From Mameliella sp. MMSF_3455 (lineage in GTDB: Bacteria > Pseudomonadota > Alphaproteobacteria > Rhodobacterales > Rhodobacteraceae): a stretch of 64,000 nt of DNA. Position 1 is the stretch's first letter. The number at the start of each line of letters is the position of its first letter. The notes under the pieces were generated by a model. It saw only the letters and a program-made list of their open reading frames with translations. It ran no database searches and was not told the origin of the DNA. Shown here piece by piece: positions 26,637 through 35,326 of this stretch. Location: the NCBI RefSeq assembly GCF_030733205.1, contig NZ_JASHJL010000006.1, positions 124,001 to 188,000 of the forward strand, written 5' to 3'. A program made the position numbers and the translations under genes.

Positions 26637-27665
26637 ATGACCGGCACCCCTGCCGATACGCAACCCGCGCTCAGCCTCCAGGGGCTGAGCCGTCGTTTCG
26701 GCGACACCCACGCCCTGCGCGAGGTGTCGCTGGATATTGCCGAGGGCGAGTTTTTCACCATCGTCGGCCCCTCCGGCTCCGGCAAGACGACGCTCCTGCG
26801 CATCCTTGCCGGGCTGGACCAGCCGACCACCGGCACGCTGCTCTTGCGCGGCAAGGACGTGACGGGCCAACCGCCGAACAAACGTCCCACCGCGATGGTG
26901 TTTCAGTCGCTCGCCCTGTTCGATCACCGCAGCGTCGGGCAGAACGTGGAATTCGCGCTGAAGATGCGCGGCATCGACGCCGCCACCCGCAAGGCCCGCG
27001 CGCTGGAACTGCTGGATCTCGTCCGCCTTGGGCCTGACTACTACGGCAAGGCGGTCACCCAATGTTCCGGCGGCGAACGGCAGCGTGTGGCGCTGGCCCG
27101 CGCGCTGGCCTCGGACCCGGAAATCCTGTTCTTCGACGAACCGCTGTCCGCGCTGGATTATCGCCTGCGCAAGACGCTGGAAGTCGAACTGCGCAGCCTG
27201 CAACGCCGCACCGGGCGCACCTTTGTCTACATCACCCACAGCCTCGAAGAGGCGATGGTCATGTCCGACCGCATCGGCATCATGAAGGACGGCCAGCTGG
27301 TGCAGGTGGGCACACCTTCGGACATCTATGACCGCCCGCGCGACCGTTTCGTCGCCCGCTTCATGGGCGAGGTCAACATCCTGCAAATCCGCGATGAGCA
27401 CCTGCCAGAGCTGAACAGCCCCCTGCCCGGCTTTGCCGATGGCCACCTGATCCTGCGGCCGGAGGCCCTGCACACGGACGGCCAGGGCATCGGGATCAAA
27501 GTCACCGTGCAGGAACGCTTTCAGCTTGGCTCTCGTGTGCAGCTGCACCTTGACACCCCCGCCGGCCTGATGATCGCGGAACAGCCCGCCTCCTGCGCAC
27601 TGCAACCGGGGGATGAGGCGCAATTCCACTTTGATCCGGCGCAAGCGCATAGGGTCACGGAATGA
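26637..27665 (+). CDS. ABC transporter ATP-binding protein (PotA-like)
   Basis: 342 residues starting 7 bp after the binding-protein stop. Walker A is GPSGSGKTT (about residues 42-50), the Q-loop VFQSLALFDH, the signature CSGGERQR and Walker B ILFFDEPLSALD. A C-terminal TOBE-like region (residues about 270-342) is typical of the spermidine/putrescine and maltose subclasses. It energises the two permeases that follow and overlaps the first by ATGA. Confidence 0.9.
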   Translation: MTGTPADTQPALSLQGLSRRFGDTHALREVSLDIAEGEFFTIVGPSGSGKTTLLRILAGLDQPTTGTLLLRGKDVTGQPPNKRPTAMVFQSLALFDHRSVGQNVEFALKMRGIDAATRKARALELLDLVRLGPDYYGKAVTQCSGGERQRVALARALASDPEILFFDEPLSALDYRLRKTLEVELRSLQRRTGRTFVYITHSLEEAMVMSDRIGIMKDGQLVQVGTPSDIYDRPRDRFVARFMGEVNILQIRDEHLPELNSPLPGFADGHLILRPEALHTDGQGIGIKVTVQERFQLGSRVQLHLDTPAGLMIAEQPASCALQPGDEAQFHFDPAQAHRVTE

Positions 27666-28498
27666 AACCCGGTCCGCTCTTTGCCCTACCCGTCGCGCTG
27701 TTCCTGCTGGTCGGCTTTGCCGCGCCCATCGTCATCGTCGGCTGGTATTCCCTGATCGAGCCGCGCAGCTTTGATCTGACCTCGGACCTGACGCTGGCCA
27801 ACTACCGCGCCGCCTTTACCGAGGGCTATGGCGGCCCGTTCTACTGGTCGATCTTCGGCGCATTGCTGACCACGCTGACCTGCGCTCTGATCGCCTGGCC
27901 CACGGCCAAGATGCTGCACGCCCGCGCCGGGCGCGGCGCGGCCATCATCACCGGCCTGATCGCCGTGCCGATCTTTGTCAGCGAAAGCGTGCGCCTGTTC
28001 GGCCTGTCGCTGTTCATGATGCCCGGCGGCGGTATCCTTGCCGGATCGCTCAAGGCGCTGTTCGGGGTTTCCATCGGCACGGTGCTGAACACCAAGATCG
28101 CGGTCTACCTTGGCCTCGTCTACGTGCACTTTCCCTTCATGCTGTTTCCCCTGCTGCTGGGGGTCGCGCTGATCCCGCGCGACCGTATCGACGCAGCCCG
28201 CGACCTGGGCGCCTCGCGCTGGCAGGTGTTGCGTGAGGTTGAATTGCCACTGGCCCTGCCCGGCCTCGCCATCGGCGCGCTGTTGACTTTTGTTCTCTGC
28301 ATCGGCGCCAATGCAGAGGCGGCGATCCTTGGCGGGCAGGCAGTCACCGTCGTCACCCGCGCCATCGAACAGCGCTTTTCCTACGCGCAGGACTGGCCCA
28401 TGGGGGCGGCGCTGACCATGCTGGTGACGCTGGTCACGGCCATCGTCGTCTTTCCCGTGCTCGCACGCATCGACCTCAACCGACTGATCCGCCGATGA
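27662..28498 (+). CDS. ABC transporter permease (PotB-like)
   Basis: 278 residues, six predicted membrane helices, with the cytoplasmic EAA-loop DAARDLGASRWQVLREVELPLALPG that docks on the ATPase. 4-bp overlaps at both ends join it tightly to the ATPase and to the second permease. It forms the inner-membrane channel with the product at 28495. Confidence 0.9.
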   Translation: MKPGPLFALPVALFLLVGFAAPIVIVGWYSLIEPRSFDLTSDLTLANYRAAFTEGYGGPFYWSIFGALLTTLTCALIAWPTAKMLHARAGRGAAIITGLIAVPIFVSESVRLFGLSLFMMPGGGILAGSLKALFGVSIGTVLNTKIAVYLGLVYVHFPFMLFPLLLGVALIPRDRIDAARDLGASRWQVLREVELPLALPGLAIGALLTFVLCIGANAEAAILGGQAVTVVTRAIEQRFSYAQDWPMGAALTMLVTLVTAIVVFPVLARIDLNRLIRR

Positions 28499-29310
28499 GA
28501 AAACCGCTTCAGACCCTCTGGCTGACCGTCATCGTGGTGCTGCTCTACGTGCCGATCCTCTCGGTCATCCTCGCCAGTCTGGCCAACACGCGCTACATGC
28601 GCTTTCCACACCGGAACTGGTCCATCGGCGCCTACACGGACGCATTCTCGCAGCACGAAACACTGGTCCTGCACCTTGCCTCGCTCAAGGTGGCCGCGCT
28701 GGTCACGGTCTTCGCGTTGGTCCTCGCCACGCTGGGGGCGATGGCCTTTGCCCGCTACGACTGGCGCGGGCGGTCGATCTATCAAAAGGCCATCGTGCTG
28801 CCGATCTTCTTTCCGCAGCCGGTTCTTGGACTCGCCTTATTGCTGTTCTTTTCCGCGCTCGGCATCACGCCCAGCTGGAAAACCGCCGTTTTCGCGCATC
28901 TTGTCTGGATCCTGCCGATCGTGACGCTGGTCATCTCGATCCGCCTCTTCGGCTATGACCCGGCGCAAGAGGACGCCGCCCGCGACTTGGGCGCGACCCG
29001 CTGGCAGGTGCTGAAAGAGGTCACGCTGCCCCACCTCGCCCCCGGCCTGATCTCGGGCGGGCTGTTCGCCTTCCTGCTGTCCTGGTCCAACTTGCCCCTG
29101 TCGATCTTCACCACCGGCGCGGACACCACCCTGCCGGAATGGCTGTTCAGCCGGGTCGCGACGAACTACGCGCCGGTGGTCTCGGCGATTGCCGTCATCG
29201 GCACGCTGGCCTCTGTCGCCTTTGGCGTGGTGGTGCTGGCGGCGCTGTGGATACAGCGCCGCGCTTCGCGTCAGTCCAGTTCCGCCTCGGCCTCAATCTC
29301 GACCTCGTAA
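28495..29310 (+). CDS. ABC transporter permease (PotC-like)
   Basis: 271 residues with six membrane segments and the EAA loop EDAARDLGATRWQVLKEVTLPHLAPG. It is the final gene of the polyamine-type transporter operon. Its last 40 bp overlap, in antiparallel orientation, the 3' end of the aldo/keto reductase-RidA gene. Its serine-rich last residues are therefore read from DNA that also encodes the end of the other protein. Confidence 0.9.
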   Translation: MRKPLQTLWLTVIVVLLYVPILSVILASLANTRYMRFPHRNWSIGAYTDAFSQHETLVLHLASLKVAALVTVFALVLATLGAMAFARYDWRGRSIYQKAIVLPIFFPQPVLGLALLLFFSALGITPSWKTAVFAHLVWILPIVTLVISIRLFGYDPAQEDAARDLGATRWQVLKEVTLPHLAPGLISGGLFAFLLSWSNLPLSIFTTGADTTLPEWLFSRVATNYAPVVSAIAVIGTLASVAFGVVVLAALWIQRRASRQSSSASASISTS

Positions 29311-30725
29311 CCACCGATCAACTCCTTGACGACGATCAGCGTATTGGCCGGGCGGATCTCTCCGAAATAGCGCGCGTGCACTTCGGAGACCGCCTGCCAG
29401 TCCGCCTCGTTGGTCAGGAAGATCCGCGTCCGCAACACGTCTTCCAGCGTGCCGCCAAGTGACGACACCGCCCCGGCGATCTTGTCGAGAATATAGACCG
29501 CCTGCCCCGCTGCGTCGCCCTTGCAGACGGCACCGCCATGCGGATCGGTGGCCGTGGTGCCGCTGACAAGGATGCGCTTGCCCTTGCGCACCGCGCGGGC
29601 GAACCCGGCCTTTTCCTCCCAGATCGACCCGCTCTCGGCCCGCTGCCGCCCCGGTCGCGGTTCCGACACCACCATCACCGGCGGCAAAGCGTCCAGGTGG
29701 TGCGACAGGTCGCCGGACGCGGTCAGGAAGGGCGGCTTGCGGTATTCATCGCCGCAATCGCCGGGAATAGGCTGCATCGCCGCCTCGGCAATCGCCGCCT
29801 TGTCCGCATCATCCAAGGCAAAGCCCAGCATCCGCCGGTTGTCGTCGCGATGCGCGTTCTCTCCCAGCCGGACGCCAACGATCACCCCCGCCGTCGCGCC
29901 CTGCTCCAGCACCCAGCGGCTGGCCACGTTGGACACCGACACCCCGTGCCGTTCTGCGATCAGGGCCAGCGCGCCCAGCAGATGTTGAAAGCGATCCCAG
30001 CCGCCCGCCGTTTCGACAAAGCGCATGTATTTCATGCGGCTCCAGTCTTCGATCTGTGCCGGTTTTTCTACACCCAGCCATTTCTGCGACAGGAACCCGC
30101 CGCAGAGCGTGCCAAAGCCAAGGATGCCAACCCCATGTTCGGCCGCCACGCGGGTCAACTCTCCGGCCGCGCGCCGATCCACGACGGAGAAACAGACCTG
30201 GTTGGTGGCGATCTCGATCCCCTGTTTCAGCACCATGCGCAGATGCGCCGCGTCAAAATTGGTCAGGCCGATATGCCCCACCAACCCCTCTTCGCGCAGC
30301 TTCATCAGCTCGGACAGCGCGTCCAGGTATTCCGGCGACTGGTACTGCCACCAGTGAAACTGCATCACGTCCACGCGGTCCATCGCCAACCGTTCCAGCG
30401 CGGTTTCCACCCCGCGCCGCACCGTGGCCGCGTCCATCTCGCCCGGCTCCGGGCACCACTTGGTCAGGATCGTCGGACGCGGTCCGCCCTCTGCCGCAAG
30501 GATCTGCGCCGCCTTGCCCGCCACGATTTCGGCGCTGCCGTAATGGTCCGCCATGTCGAAGGTGGTGAACCCCTCGCGCGCGTAATCGGCCAGCGCCTCG
30601 GCCGCCGCGTCAAGGTCGAACGCCTTGCCGTCCCGCTCCTGGTCGGCCATCTGCCACAGCCCGGTGACCACGCGCGACAGGGACAGGCCCGAAGGCAGGG
30701 TGATCTGGTCGAGGGATTCTTTCAT
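29271..30725 (-). CDS. aldo/keto reductase fused to a C-terminal RidA-like domain
   Basis: 484 residues from the ATG at 30725, which is preceded by GGAGAG. Residues 1 to about 330 are an aldo/keto reductase with the full catalytic tetrad D57, Y62, K89 and H124 (FDMADHYG, LTKW, MQFHWWQ). Residues about 375-484 are a YjgF/RidA domain (KRILVSGTTATDPHG, LRTRIFLTN, YEVEIEAEAELD). In the RidA part the arginine essential for imine deamination is Asn (RPANTLIV instead of PARS/T). It may therefore bind rather than deaminate its ligand. It is transcribed leftward from a promoter region with IclR-type sites. Confidence 0.85.
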   Translation of the reverse strand: MKESLDQITLPSGLSLSRVVTGLWQMADQERDGKAFDLDAAAEALADYAREGFTTFDMADHYGSAEIVAGKAAQILAAEGGPRPTILTKWCPEPGEMDAATVRRGVETALERLAMDRVDVMQFHWWQYQSPEYLDALSELMKLREEGLVGHIGLTNFDAAHLRMVLKQGIEIATNQVCFSVVDRRAAGELTRVAAEHGVGILGFGTLCGGFLSQKWLGVEKPAQIEDWSRMKYMRFVETAGGWDRFQHLLGALALIAERHGVSVSNVASRWVLEQGATAGVIVGVRLGENAHRDDNRRMLGFALDDADKAAIAEAAMQPIPGDCGDEYRKPPFLTASGDLSHHLDALPPVMVVSEPRPGRQRAESGSIWEEKAGFARAVRKGKRILVSGTTATDPHGGAVCKGDAAGQAVYILDKIAGAVSSLGGTLEDVLRTRIFLTNEADWQAVSEVHARYFGEIRPANTLIVVKELIGGYEVEIEAEAELD

Positions 30726-30746
30726 CTTGTCGCTCTCCGCACAGGT

Positions 30747-30761
30747 GTTCGTATATTCTTT
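30747..30761. promoter_or_regulatory. IclR-type half site before the AKR-RidA gene
   Basis: GTTCGTATATTCTTT keeps one good arm of the GTTCG-N5-CGAAC palindrome and lies 21 bp before the ATG at 30725. Confidence 0.4.
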
Positions 30762-30957
30762 GGGCAGCATCCCGCGCCTGATCGCCAGACACAAGCGCGC
30801 GCAGCCCCTGAAAACCACCCGCAAAACGCTGTCAAAACTGACAAAAAAAGGCAAACGCACCTGCGTTTCGCAGTGCCATCCCGAAACCGGCGCAGCCCCG
30901 CCACGAAAAAACCATTGACCGAGCGAAAACCGTTCGTCAAACTATTTTCGGACATTT

Positions 30958-30972
30958 GTGCGCATAACGAAC
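30958..30972. promoter_or_regulatory. IclR-type site before the polar-amino-acid transporter operon
   Basis: GTGCGCATAACGAAC differs from the consensus palindrome at one base and ends 46 bp before the binding-protein ATG at 31019. Confidence 0.65.
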
Positions 30973-31018
30973 ACATCAAGCCAAAGAATCCAAAACCGAC
31001 CAACAGGAGAACCGAACC

Positions 31019-31825
31019 ATGAAGAACTGGATCATCGCAGGGGTCACCGCCCTTGGGCTGGCGCTGACCGCCGCCCCCGGGGCACAGGCCAAATCGCTTG
31101 AGGAGATCCTCTCCGACGGCACCATCCGCATCGGCATCAACCCCAACTTCCCCAACATGAGCACCCGTGACGACAACGGCGACTGGCAGGGGTTCGACAT
31201 CGAGATCGGCACCATGATCGCCGAGAAACTGGGCGTCGAGGTCGAATGGGTGCCCACCGAAACCGCGCAGCGCGTGCCCTTCCTCGTCTCTGACCGCATC
31301 GACATTTCCATGGGCGCGCTGACCCGCAATTCCGAACGCGCCAAGCTGATCGACTACACGGCCCCCCTGCACACCGAAGTGCTGGCCGTTCTGGCCACCG
31401 ACAAGATCGAGGGCGACGGCTGGCAGGACTTCAACAAGGACGGCGTCGTTCTGGCGAACATGCGCGGCAACTGGACCGTGGGCTGGATCGAGGAAAACAT
31501 GCCCGAGGTCGAGCTGGAGCTGGTCGACAGCATCGCTGACACCGTGCGCCTTGTGGCGCAGGGCCGCGCCGATGCCATCGTCGAGAACATCGACTTCTTC
31601 ATGGGCTTCACCGGCAACCACGAAGGCGTCAACTGGCGCGTCGTGCCGGAACCGATCTTTGTTGCCTACTGCGCGCTTGGCGTCAGCCAGGGCAACGACA
31701 ACCTGACCGAGGTGCTGAACATCATCCTCTATGACCTGCATTCGTCCGGCACCGTCAAGGAGGTCTGGGAAGCGAACTATGGCGCGCCGATGCTGCGCGA
31801 GGTGCCCGTCACCCCCTGGTTCTGA
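31019..31825 (+). CDS. periplasmic binding protein of polar amino acid ABC transporter (GlnH/ArtJ type)
   Basis: 268 residues with a Sec signal peptide (MKNWIIAGVTALGLALTAAPGAQA, cleavage about residue 24). It carries the family 3 binding-protein signature (IRIGINPNFPNMSTRDDNGDWQGFDIEIG, MGALTRNSERAKLIDY). The usual Arg contacting the ligand alpha-carboxylate is near SERAK. It starts a six-gene rightward operon. The ligand is probably an amino acid or related zwitterion. Confidence 0.9.
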   Translation: MKNWIIAGVTALGLALTAAPGAQAKSLEEILSDGTIRIGINPNFPNMSTRDDNGDWQGFDIEIGTMIAEKLGVEVEWVPTETAQRVPFLVSDRIDISMGALTRNSERAKLIDYTAPLHTEVLAVLATDKIEGDGWQDFNKDGVVLANMRGNWTVGWIEENMPEVELELVDSIADTVRLVAQGRADAIVENIDFFMGFTGNHEGVNWRVVPEPIFVAYCALGVSQGNDNLTEVLNIILYDLHSSGTVKEVWEANYGAPMLREVPVTPWF

Positions 31826-31834
31826 ATCCTGACC

Positions 31835-31857
31835 GGGGCGCGGCCCGCCCGCGCCCC
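31835..31857 (+). terminator. intercistronic GC hairpin after the binding-protein gene
   Basis: A perfect 8-bp stem GGGGCGCG/CGCGCCCC with 7-nt loop lies 10 bp past the stop and before the permease gene, with no T-run. It probably protects or attenuates mRNA so that binding protein is made in excess. Confidence 0.5.
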
Positions 31858-31890
31858 CTCCCCCATACGAAAGCCCGGCCATAAACCCGC

Positions 31891-32568
31891 ATGGACTACA
31901 ATTTTCAATTCAACGTCGTCTGGCGCAACTTCGACGAACTGCTGAGCGGTGCGTGGCTGACGCTGCAACTGGGCGTCTTCGCCTTCACCTGCGGGTGCCT
32001 GATCGGCCTTGTCGGTGCCGCCTGCCTCAGCTTTGCGCCGCGCCCGATCCGCTGGCTGGTTCAGGCCTTCGTGATCTTCATCACCAACACGCCTGCTCTG
32101 ATCCAGATCTATTTCCTGTATTTCGGCCTGCCGGAATTCGGCATCCGCTGGTCGAACGAGGCCTGCGTGTTGATCGGCCTGACGCTGAACGCGGGCGCCT
32201 ACCTGACGATGATCCTGCGCGCCGGCTTCCTGTCGGTCCGCGCCACGGAAATGGAGGCCGGAGAAACCATGGGCATGTCCCTGCCCCAGCGCATCCGCTA
32301 CATCGTCGTCCCCCACATCGCCAAGTCGATCTACCCGGCGCTGGCCAATTTCTTCATCGTGATCCTTGTCATGGGCACATCCGTCGGGGCCGTCATCGGC
32401 GTGGATGAGCTGACCGGGCAGGCGATCAACCTGTCGACCGTGAACTACCGCTGGCTGGAATATTTCACCGTGGTCGCCCTGATGTATGTGGTCCTGACCT
32501 TCATCGCCTCCATCGGGCTGGCGCTGCTGGGCCGCTGGGCCTTTCGCGTCAAGGCAAGGATCTTCTGA
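31891..32568 (+). CDS. amino acid ABC transporter permease (HisM/GlnP family), first
   Basis: 225 residues, with the start near FNVVWRNFDELLSGAWLTLQLGVFAF and a His/Glu/Gln/Arg/opine-type TM domain. The EAA loop is EMEAGETMGMSLPQRIRYIVVPH. The stop and the next ATG share one base (TGATG at 32566-32570), so the two permeases are coupled. It forms a heterodimeric channel with the product at 32568. Confidence 0.9.
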   Translation: MDYNFQFNVVWRNFDELLSGAWLTLQLGVFAFTCGCLIGLVGAACLSFAPRPIRWLVQAFVIFITNTPALIQIYFLYFGLPEFGIRWSNEACVLIGLTLNAGAYLTMILRAGFLSVRATEMEAGETMGMSLPQRIRYIVVPHIAKSIYPALANFFIVILVMGTSVGAVIGVDELTGQAINLSTVNYRWLEYFTVVALMYVVLTFIASIGLALLGRWAFRVKARIF

Positions 32569-33266
32569 TGGAGCGTATCCTTGCCCAATTCCCCGACTTC
32601 TTCACCTGGAAGAACATCGCCCTGCTGGCCGAAAGCGCCGGACTGACGCTGGCCATGACCCTGCTGGGCTGCCTGATCGGCTTCGGCCTTGCGCTGGTGC
32701 TGGTCTACCTGCGGACCACGCCCGGCCTCTGGGCGCTGCCGCTGCGGGTGGCATGCATCGCTTATGTCGAGGTGTTCCGGCGCATCCCCTTCCTGGTGGT
32801 CATCTACTTGGTGCTGTTCTTCATCCAGACGGTCGCCTCGGATGTCTCGCTGTTTTCCATCGCGGTGATCTCGATCTGCATCTACGCCATCGCCTACACC
32901 GCCGACATCATCCGCGGCGGCATCGAAAGCGTCCCGAAGACCCAGATCGAGGCGGCGCAGGCCATGAACCTGTCCCGCTTTCAAACCATGCGCCTGTGTG
33001 TCCTGCCGCAGGCCCTGCCGGTCATCATCCCGCCCGCCATCGCCTTTGCCGTCAGCTTCATCAAGGACACCGCGCTGGTCAGCCAGATCGGCGTCTTTGA
33101 ACTGACCTTTCGCGGCAAGGAACTGAACAACCAAGGATATTCCGGCGTGCTGGTCTTTGGCACCATCGCCTTCTGCTACTTCCTGATGTCCTTCCCGCTG
33201 AGCCTCCTCGGCCAATACCTGGAGAAACGACTTGCCACACCTCGCGGTCAACGACATTCACGCTAA
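32568..33266 (+). CDS. amino acid ABC transporter permease (HisM/GlnP family), second
   Basis: 232 residues with the same TM domain family: LAESAGLTLAMTLLGCLIG, PFLVVIYLVLFF and the coupling loop QIEAAQAMNLSRFQTMRLCVLPQ. Its 3' end overlaps the TTG-started ATPase gene by 35 bp. Confidence 0.9.
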   Translation: MERILAQFPDFFTWKNIALLAESAGLTLAMTLLGCLIGFGLALVLVYLRTTPGLWALPLRVACIAYVEVFRRIPFLVVIYLVLFFIQTVASDVSLFSIAVISICIYAIAYTADIIRGGIESVPKTQIEAAQAMNLSRFQTMRLCVLPQALPVIIPPAIAFAVSFIKDTALVSQIGVFELTFRGKELNNQGYSGVLVFGTIAFCYFLMSFPLSLLGQYLEKRLATPRGQRHSR

Positions 33267-33966
33267 CTACGGCAAGCTGGCCGTCCTACACGGGATAGAT
33301 TTCAAGGTCGACCGGGGCGAGGTCGTCTCGCTGGTGGGCCCCTCCGGCTCGGGCAAATCCACCGTCCTGCGGGCGCTGGTCGGGTTGACGCCTGTCACGG
33401 CGGGCAGCGTCGAGGTGGACGGCACCAGCATCGACTACGCAGCCCCCCGCGCGGTCAAGGCCGCCCGCGACCGCATGGCCATCGTGTTCCAGCAGTACAA
33501 CCTGTTCCAGAACATGACCGTGCTGCGCAACGTCTCGCTTGCTCCGACCAAGGTGAAGGGCCGCAAACGCGCCGAGGTCGAGGCCGAGGCGATGGACCTG
33601 CTCAAGCTCGTCGGCATGGATCACAAGGCCCACGCCTACCCCGATGAACTGTCGGGCGGCCAGCAACAGCGCGTCGCCATCGCCCGCGCGCTGGCGCTGA
33701 AGCCGGAAATCCTGCTGCTGGATGAGGTCACCTCGGCGCTGGACCCCGAACTGGTGAACGAGGTTCTGGATGCCATCCGCCGCCTCGCCTCCGAAGGGAT
33801 GACCATGCTGCTGGTCAGCCACGAAATGGCCTTCGTCCGAGAGGTCTCGTCCAAGGTCGTCTTCATGGACGCCGGCAAGGTGGTCGAGGCCGGCCCCCCG
33901 GCCGCCATTTTCGACACTCCCAAGAGCGACCGCGCCCGCGACTTTTTCGGCAAGGTCCTGCGATGA
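33232..33966 (+). CDS. amino acid ABC transporter ATP-binding protein (GlnQ/HisP family)
   Basis: 244 residues. Translation starts at a TTG (33232) with GGAG seven bases upstream; no ATG exists before the conserved first strand HLAVNDIHANYGK. Walker A is GPSGSGKST, the Q-loop FQQYNLFQNMTV, signature LSGGQQQR and Walker B ILLLDEVTSALDPE. The gene lies inside the 3' end of the permease gene and its own stop overlaps the deacetylase start by ATGA. Confidence 0.9.
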   Translation: MPHLAVNDIHANYGKLAVLHGIDFKVDRGEVVSLVGPSGSGKSTVLRALVGLTPVTAGSVEVDGTSIDYAAPRAVKAARDRMAIVFQQYNLFQNMTVLRNVSLAPTKVKGRKRAEVEAEAMDLLKLVGMDHKAHAYPDELSGGQQQRVAIARALALKPEILLLDEVTSALDPELVNEVLDAIRRLASEGMTMLLVSHEMAFVREVSSKVVFMDAGKVVEAGPPAAIFDTPKSDRARDFFGKVLR

Positions 33967-34847
33967 CCGAATACCCCTACCACTGGCCCGAAAGCCACTG
34001 GCGCGAACGTGTGAACACCGTCCGCGCCGGGCGCCGCCTCTGCCCGCCCTGGCCCAACGGGGCCAAGGCCGCGCTGGCCCTGTCCTTCGACTGCGACCAC
34101 GAGACCTTTGAGATGGGTGGCGGACGCAGCGCCGTGGGTCGCCTCGCCTGGGGCGAATACGGCCGCCGCAAAGGCGTGCCGCGCATCCTGGACACGCTGG
34201 CGCGCCACGATGCGCAGGCCAGCTTTTTCATCCCCGCCGTTTCCGCCCTGATCGACCCGGATGAGCCCCGCCGCATCGTGGCCGAGGGCCACGAGATCGG
34301 CGTGCACGGCTGGATCCACGAGGTCAACGGCACGTTGACCCCCGAGGAAGAGGCCGAGTCCCTCGCCCGGTCCTGCAACACGCTGGAGCAGATCACCGGC
34401 CAGCGCCCCATAGGCCACCGCGCCGCCCATTGGGACCTGTCAGACGACACCATCCGCCTCGTGGCAGAGGCCGGGTTCCTCTACGATTCCAGCATGATGG
34501 CCGATGACGACCCTTATGAACTGATCACCCAAGGCACCCCCACCGGCCTGATCGAACTGCCCGTGGACTGGAACCGCGACGATGCGGTCTACCTGCTCTA
34601 CAACCGCACCCCGCCGACGCGCCCCACCCTGACGCCGGACCAGGTGACAGAGGTCTTCCTCGCCGAACTTGACGGCGCCCGCGCCGAGGGCGGGTTGTGC
34701 CAACTGGTCATGCATCCCTTTGTCATCGGCTACCGGTCGCGCATCGCCATTCTCGACCGGCTTCTGACCCATGCCCGCGAAACCGGCGACGTCTGGATCG
34801 CCACCCATGCCGACATCGCCCGCCACTGCGCCCAAGGACTGACATGA
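33963..34847 (+). CDS. polysaccharide-deacetylase (NodB-fold) family hydrolase
   Basis: 294 residues. The NodB metal triad is visible as D45 (SFDCDHE, with D43 as general base) and H115/H119 (HGWIHE). There is no signal peptide. Cytoplasmic relatives include PuuE-type allantoinases and cyclic-imide or amide hydrolases, so its substrate is probably a small amide or ring compound rather than a polysaccharide. It overlaps the ATPase and GAF genes by 4 bp each. An enzyme encoded inside an amino-acid-type import operon probably acts on the imported compound. Confidence 0.85.
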   Translation: MTEYPYHWPESHWRERVNTVRAGRRLCPPWPNGAKAALALSFDCDHETFEMGGGRSAVGRLAWGEYGRRKGVPRILDTLARHDAQASFFIPAVSALIDPDEPRRIVAEGHEIGVHGWIHEVNGTLTPEEEAESLARSCNTLEQITGQRPIGHRAAHWDLSDDTIRLVAEAGFLYDSSMMADDDPYELITQGTPTGLIELPVDWNRDDAVYLLYNRTPPTRPTLTPDQVTEVFLAELDGARAEGGLCQLVMHPFVIGYRSRIAILDRLLTHARETGDVWIATHADIARHCAQGLT

Positions 34848-35326
34848 CATTCAACACCGACCTCGCCGCCGCCACCACGCAGGACGCCGCGTGGAAAGCC
34901 CTGCAAGACCTCGTGCAATCCACCGTCGGCGCAAAACTCTTCACCATCATGACCGTCGACATGGACGCCATGCTGGCCCGCCGCGCCTATAGCTCGGACC
35001 CGGTCAACTACCCCGCCGCCGGAACCAAGGAGATCACGCCAAACCGCTGGCTGGATCATGTCCACGGGCAGGGAAAGACCTTTGTCGCCAACACCCTGGC
35101 AGAGATCGACACGGTCTTTCCCGATGCGGACCTGATCGGGAAACTGGGCTGCGGGTCCGTCATCAACCTGCCGATCTGGCAGGACGGGCAACTGGTGGCG
35201 ACCATGAACATCCTGCACGCCGAACAGCATTACACGCCCGATCGCGTCACCCTGACCGAAGAAACGCTCACCAGTCCCGCCCATGCCGCCTATGACAAGG
35301 CGCGCTCACTCGGCCCGCTGCTCTGA
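34844..35326 (+). CDS. small GAF-domain protein
   Basis: 160 residues, essentially one GAF domain (about 15-155): AWKALQDLVQSTVGAKLFTIMTVD, GQGKTFVANTLAEIDTVFPDA, GCGSVINLPIWQDGQLVATMNIL. There is no output domain, so it is a stand-alone ligand-binding protein. It is the last gene of the transporter/deacetylase operon, starting inside the deacetylase stop (ATGA), and converges with the XRE gene (21-bp tail overlap). Its role is unknown; it may sense the imported metabolite or assist the hydrolase. Confidence 0.8.
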   Translation: MTFNTDLAAATTQDAAWKALQDLVQSTVGAKLFTIMTVDMDAMLARRAYSSDPVNYPAAGTKEITPNRWLDHVHGQGKTFVANTLAEIDTVFPDADLIGKLGCGSVINLPIWQDGQLVATMNILHAEQHYTPDRVTLTEETLTSPAHAAYDKARSLGPLL

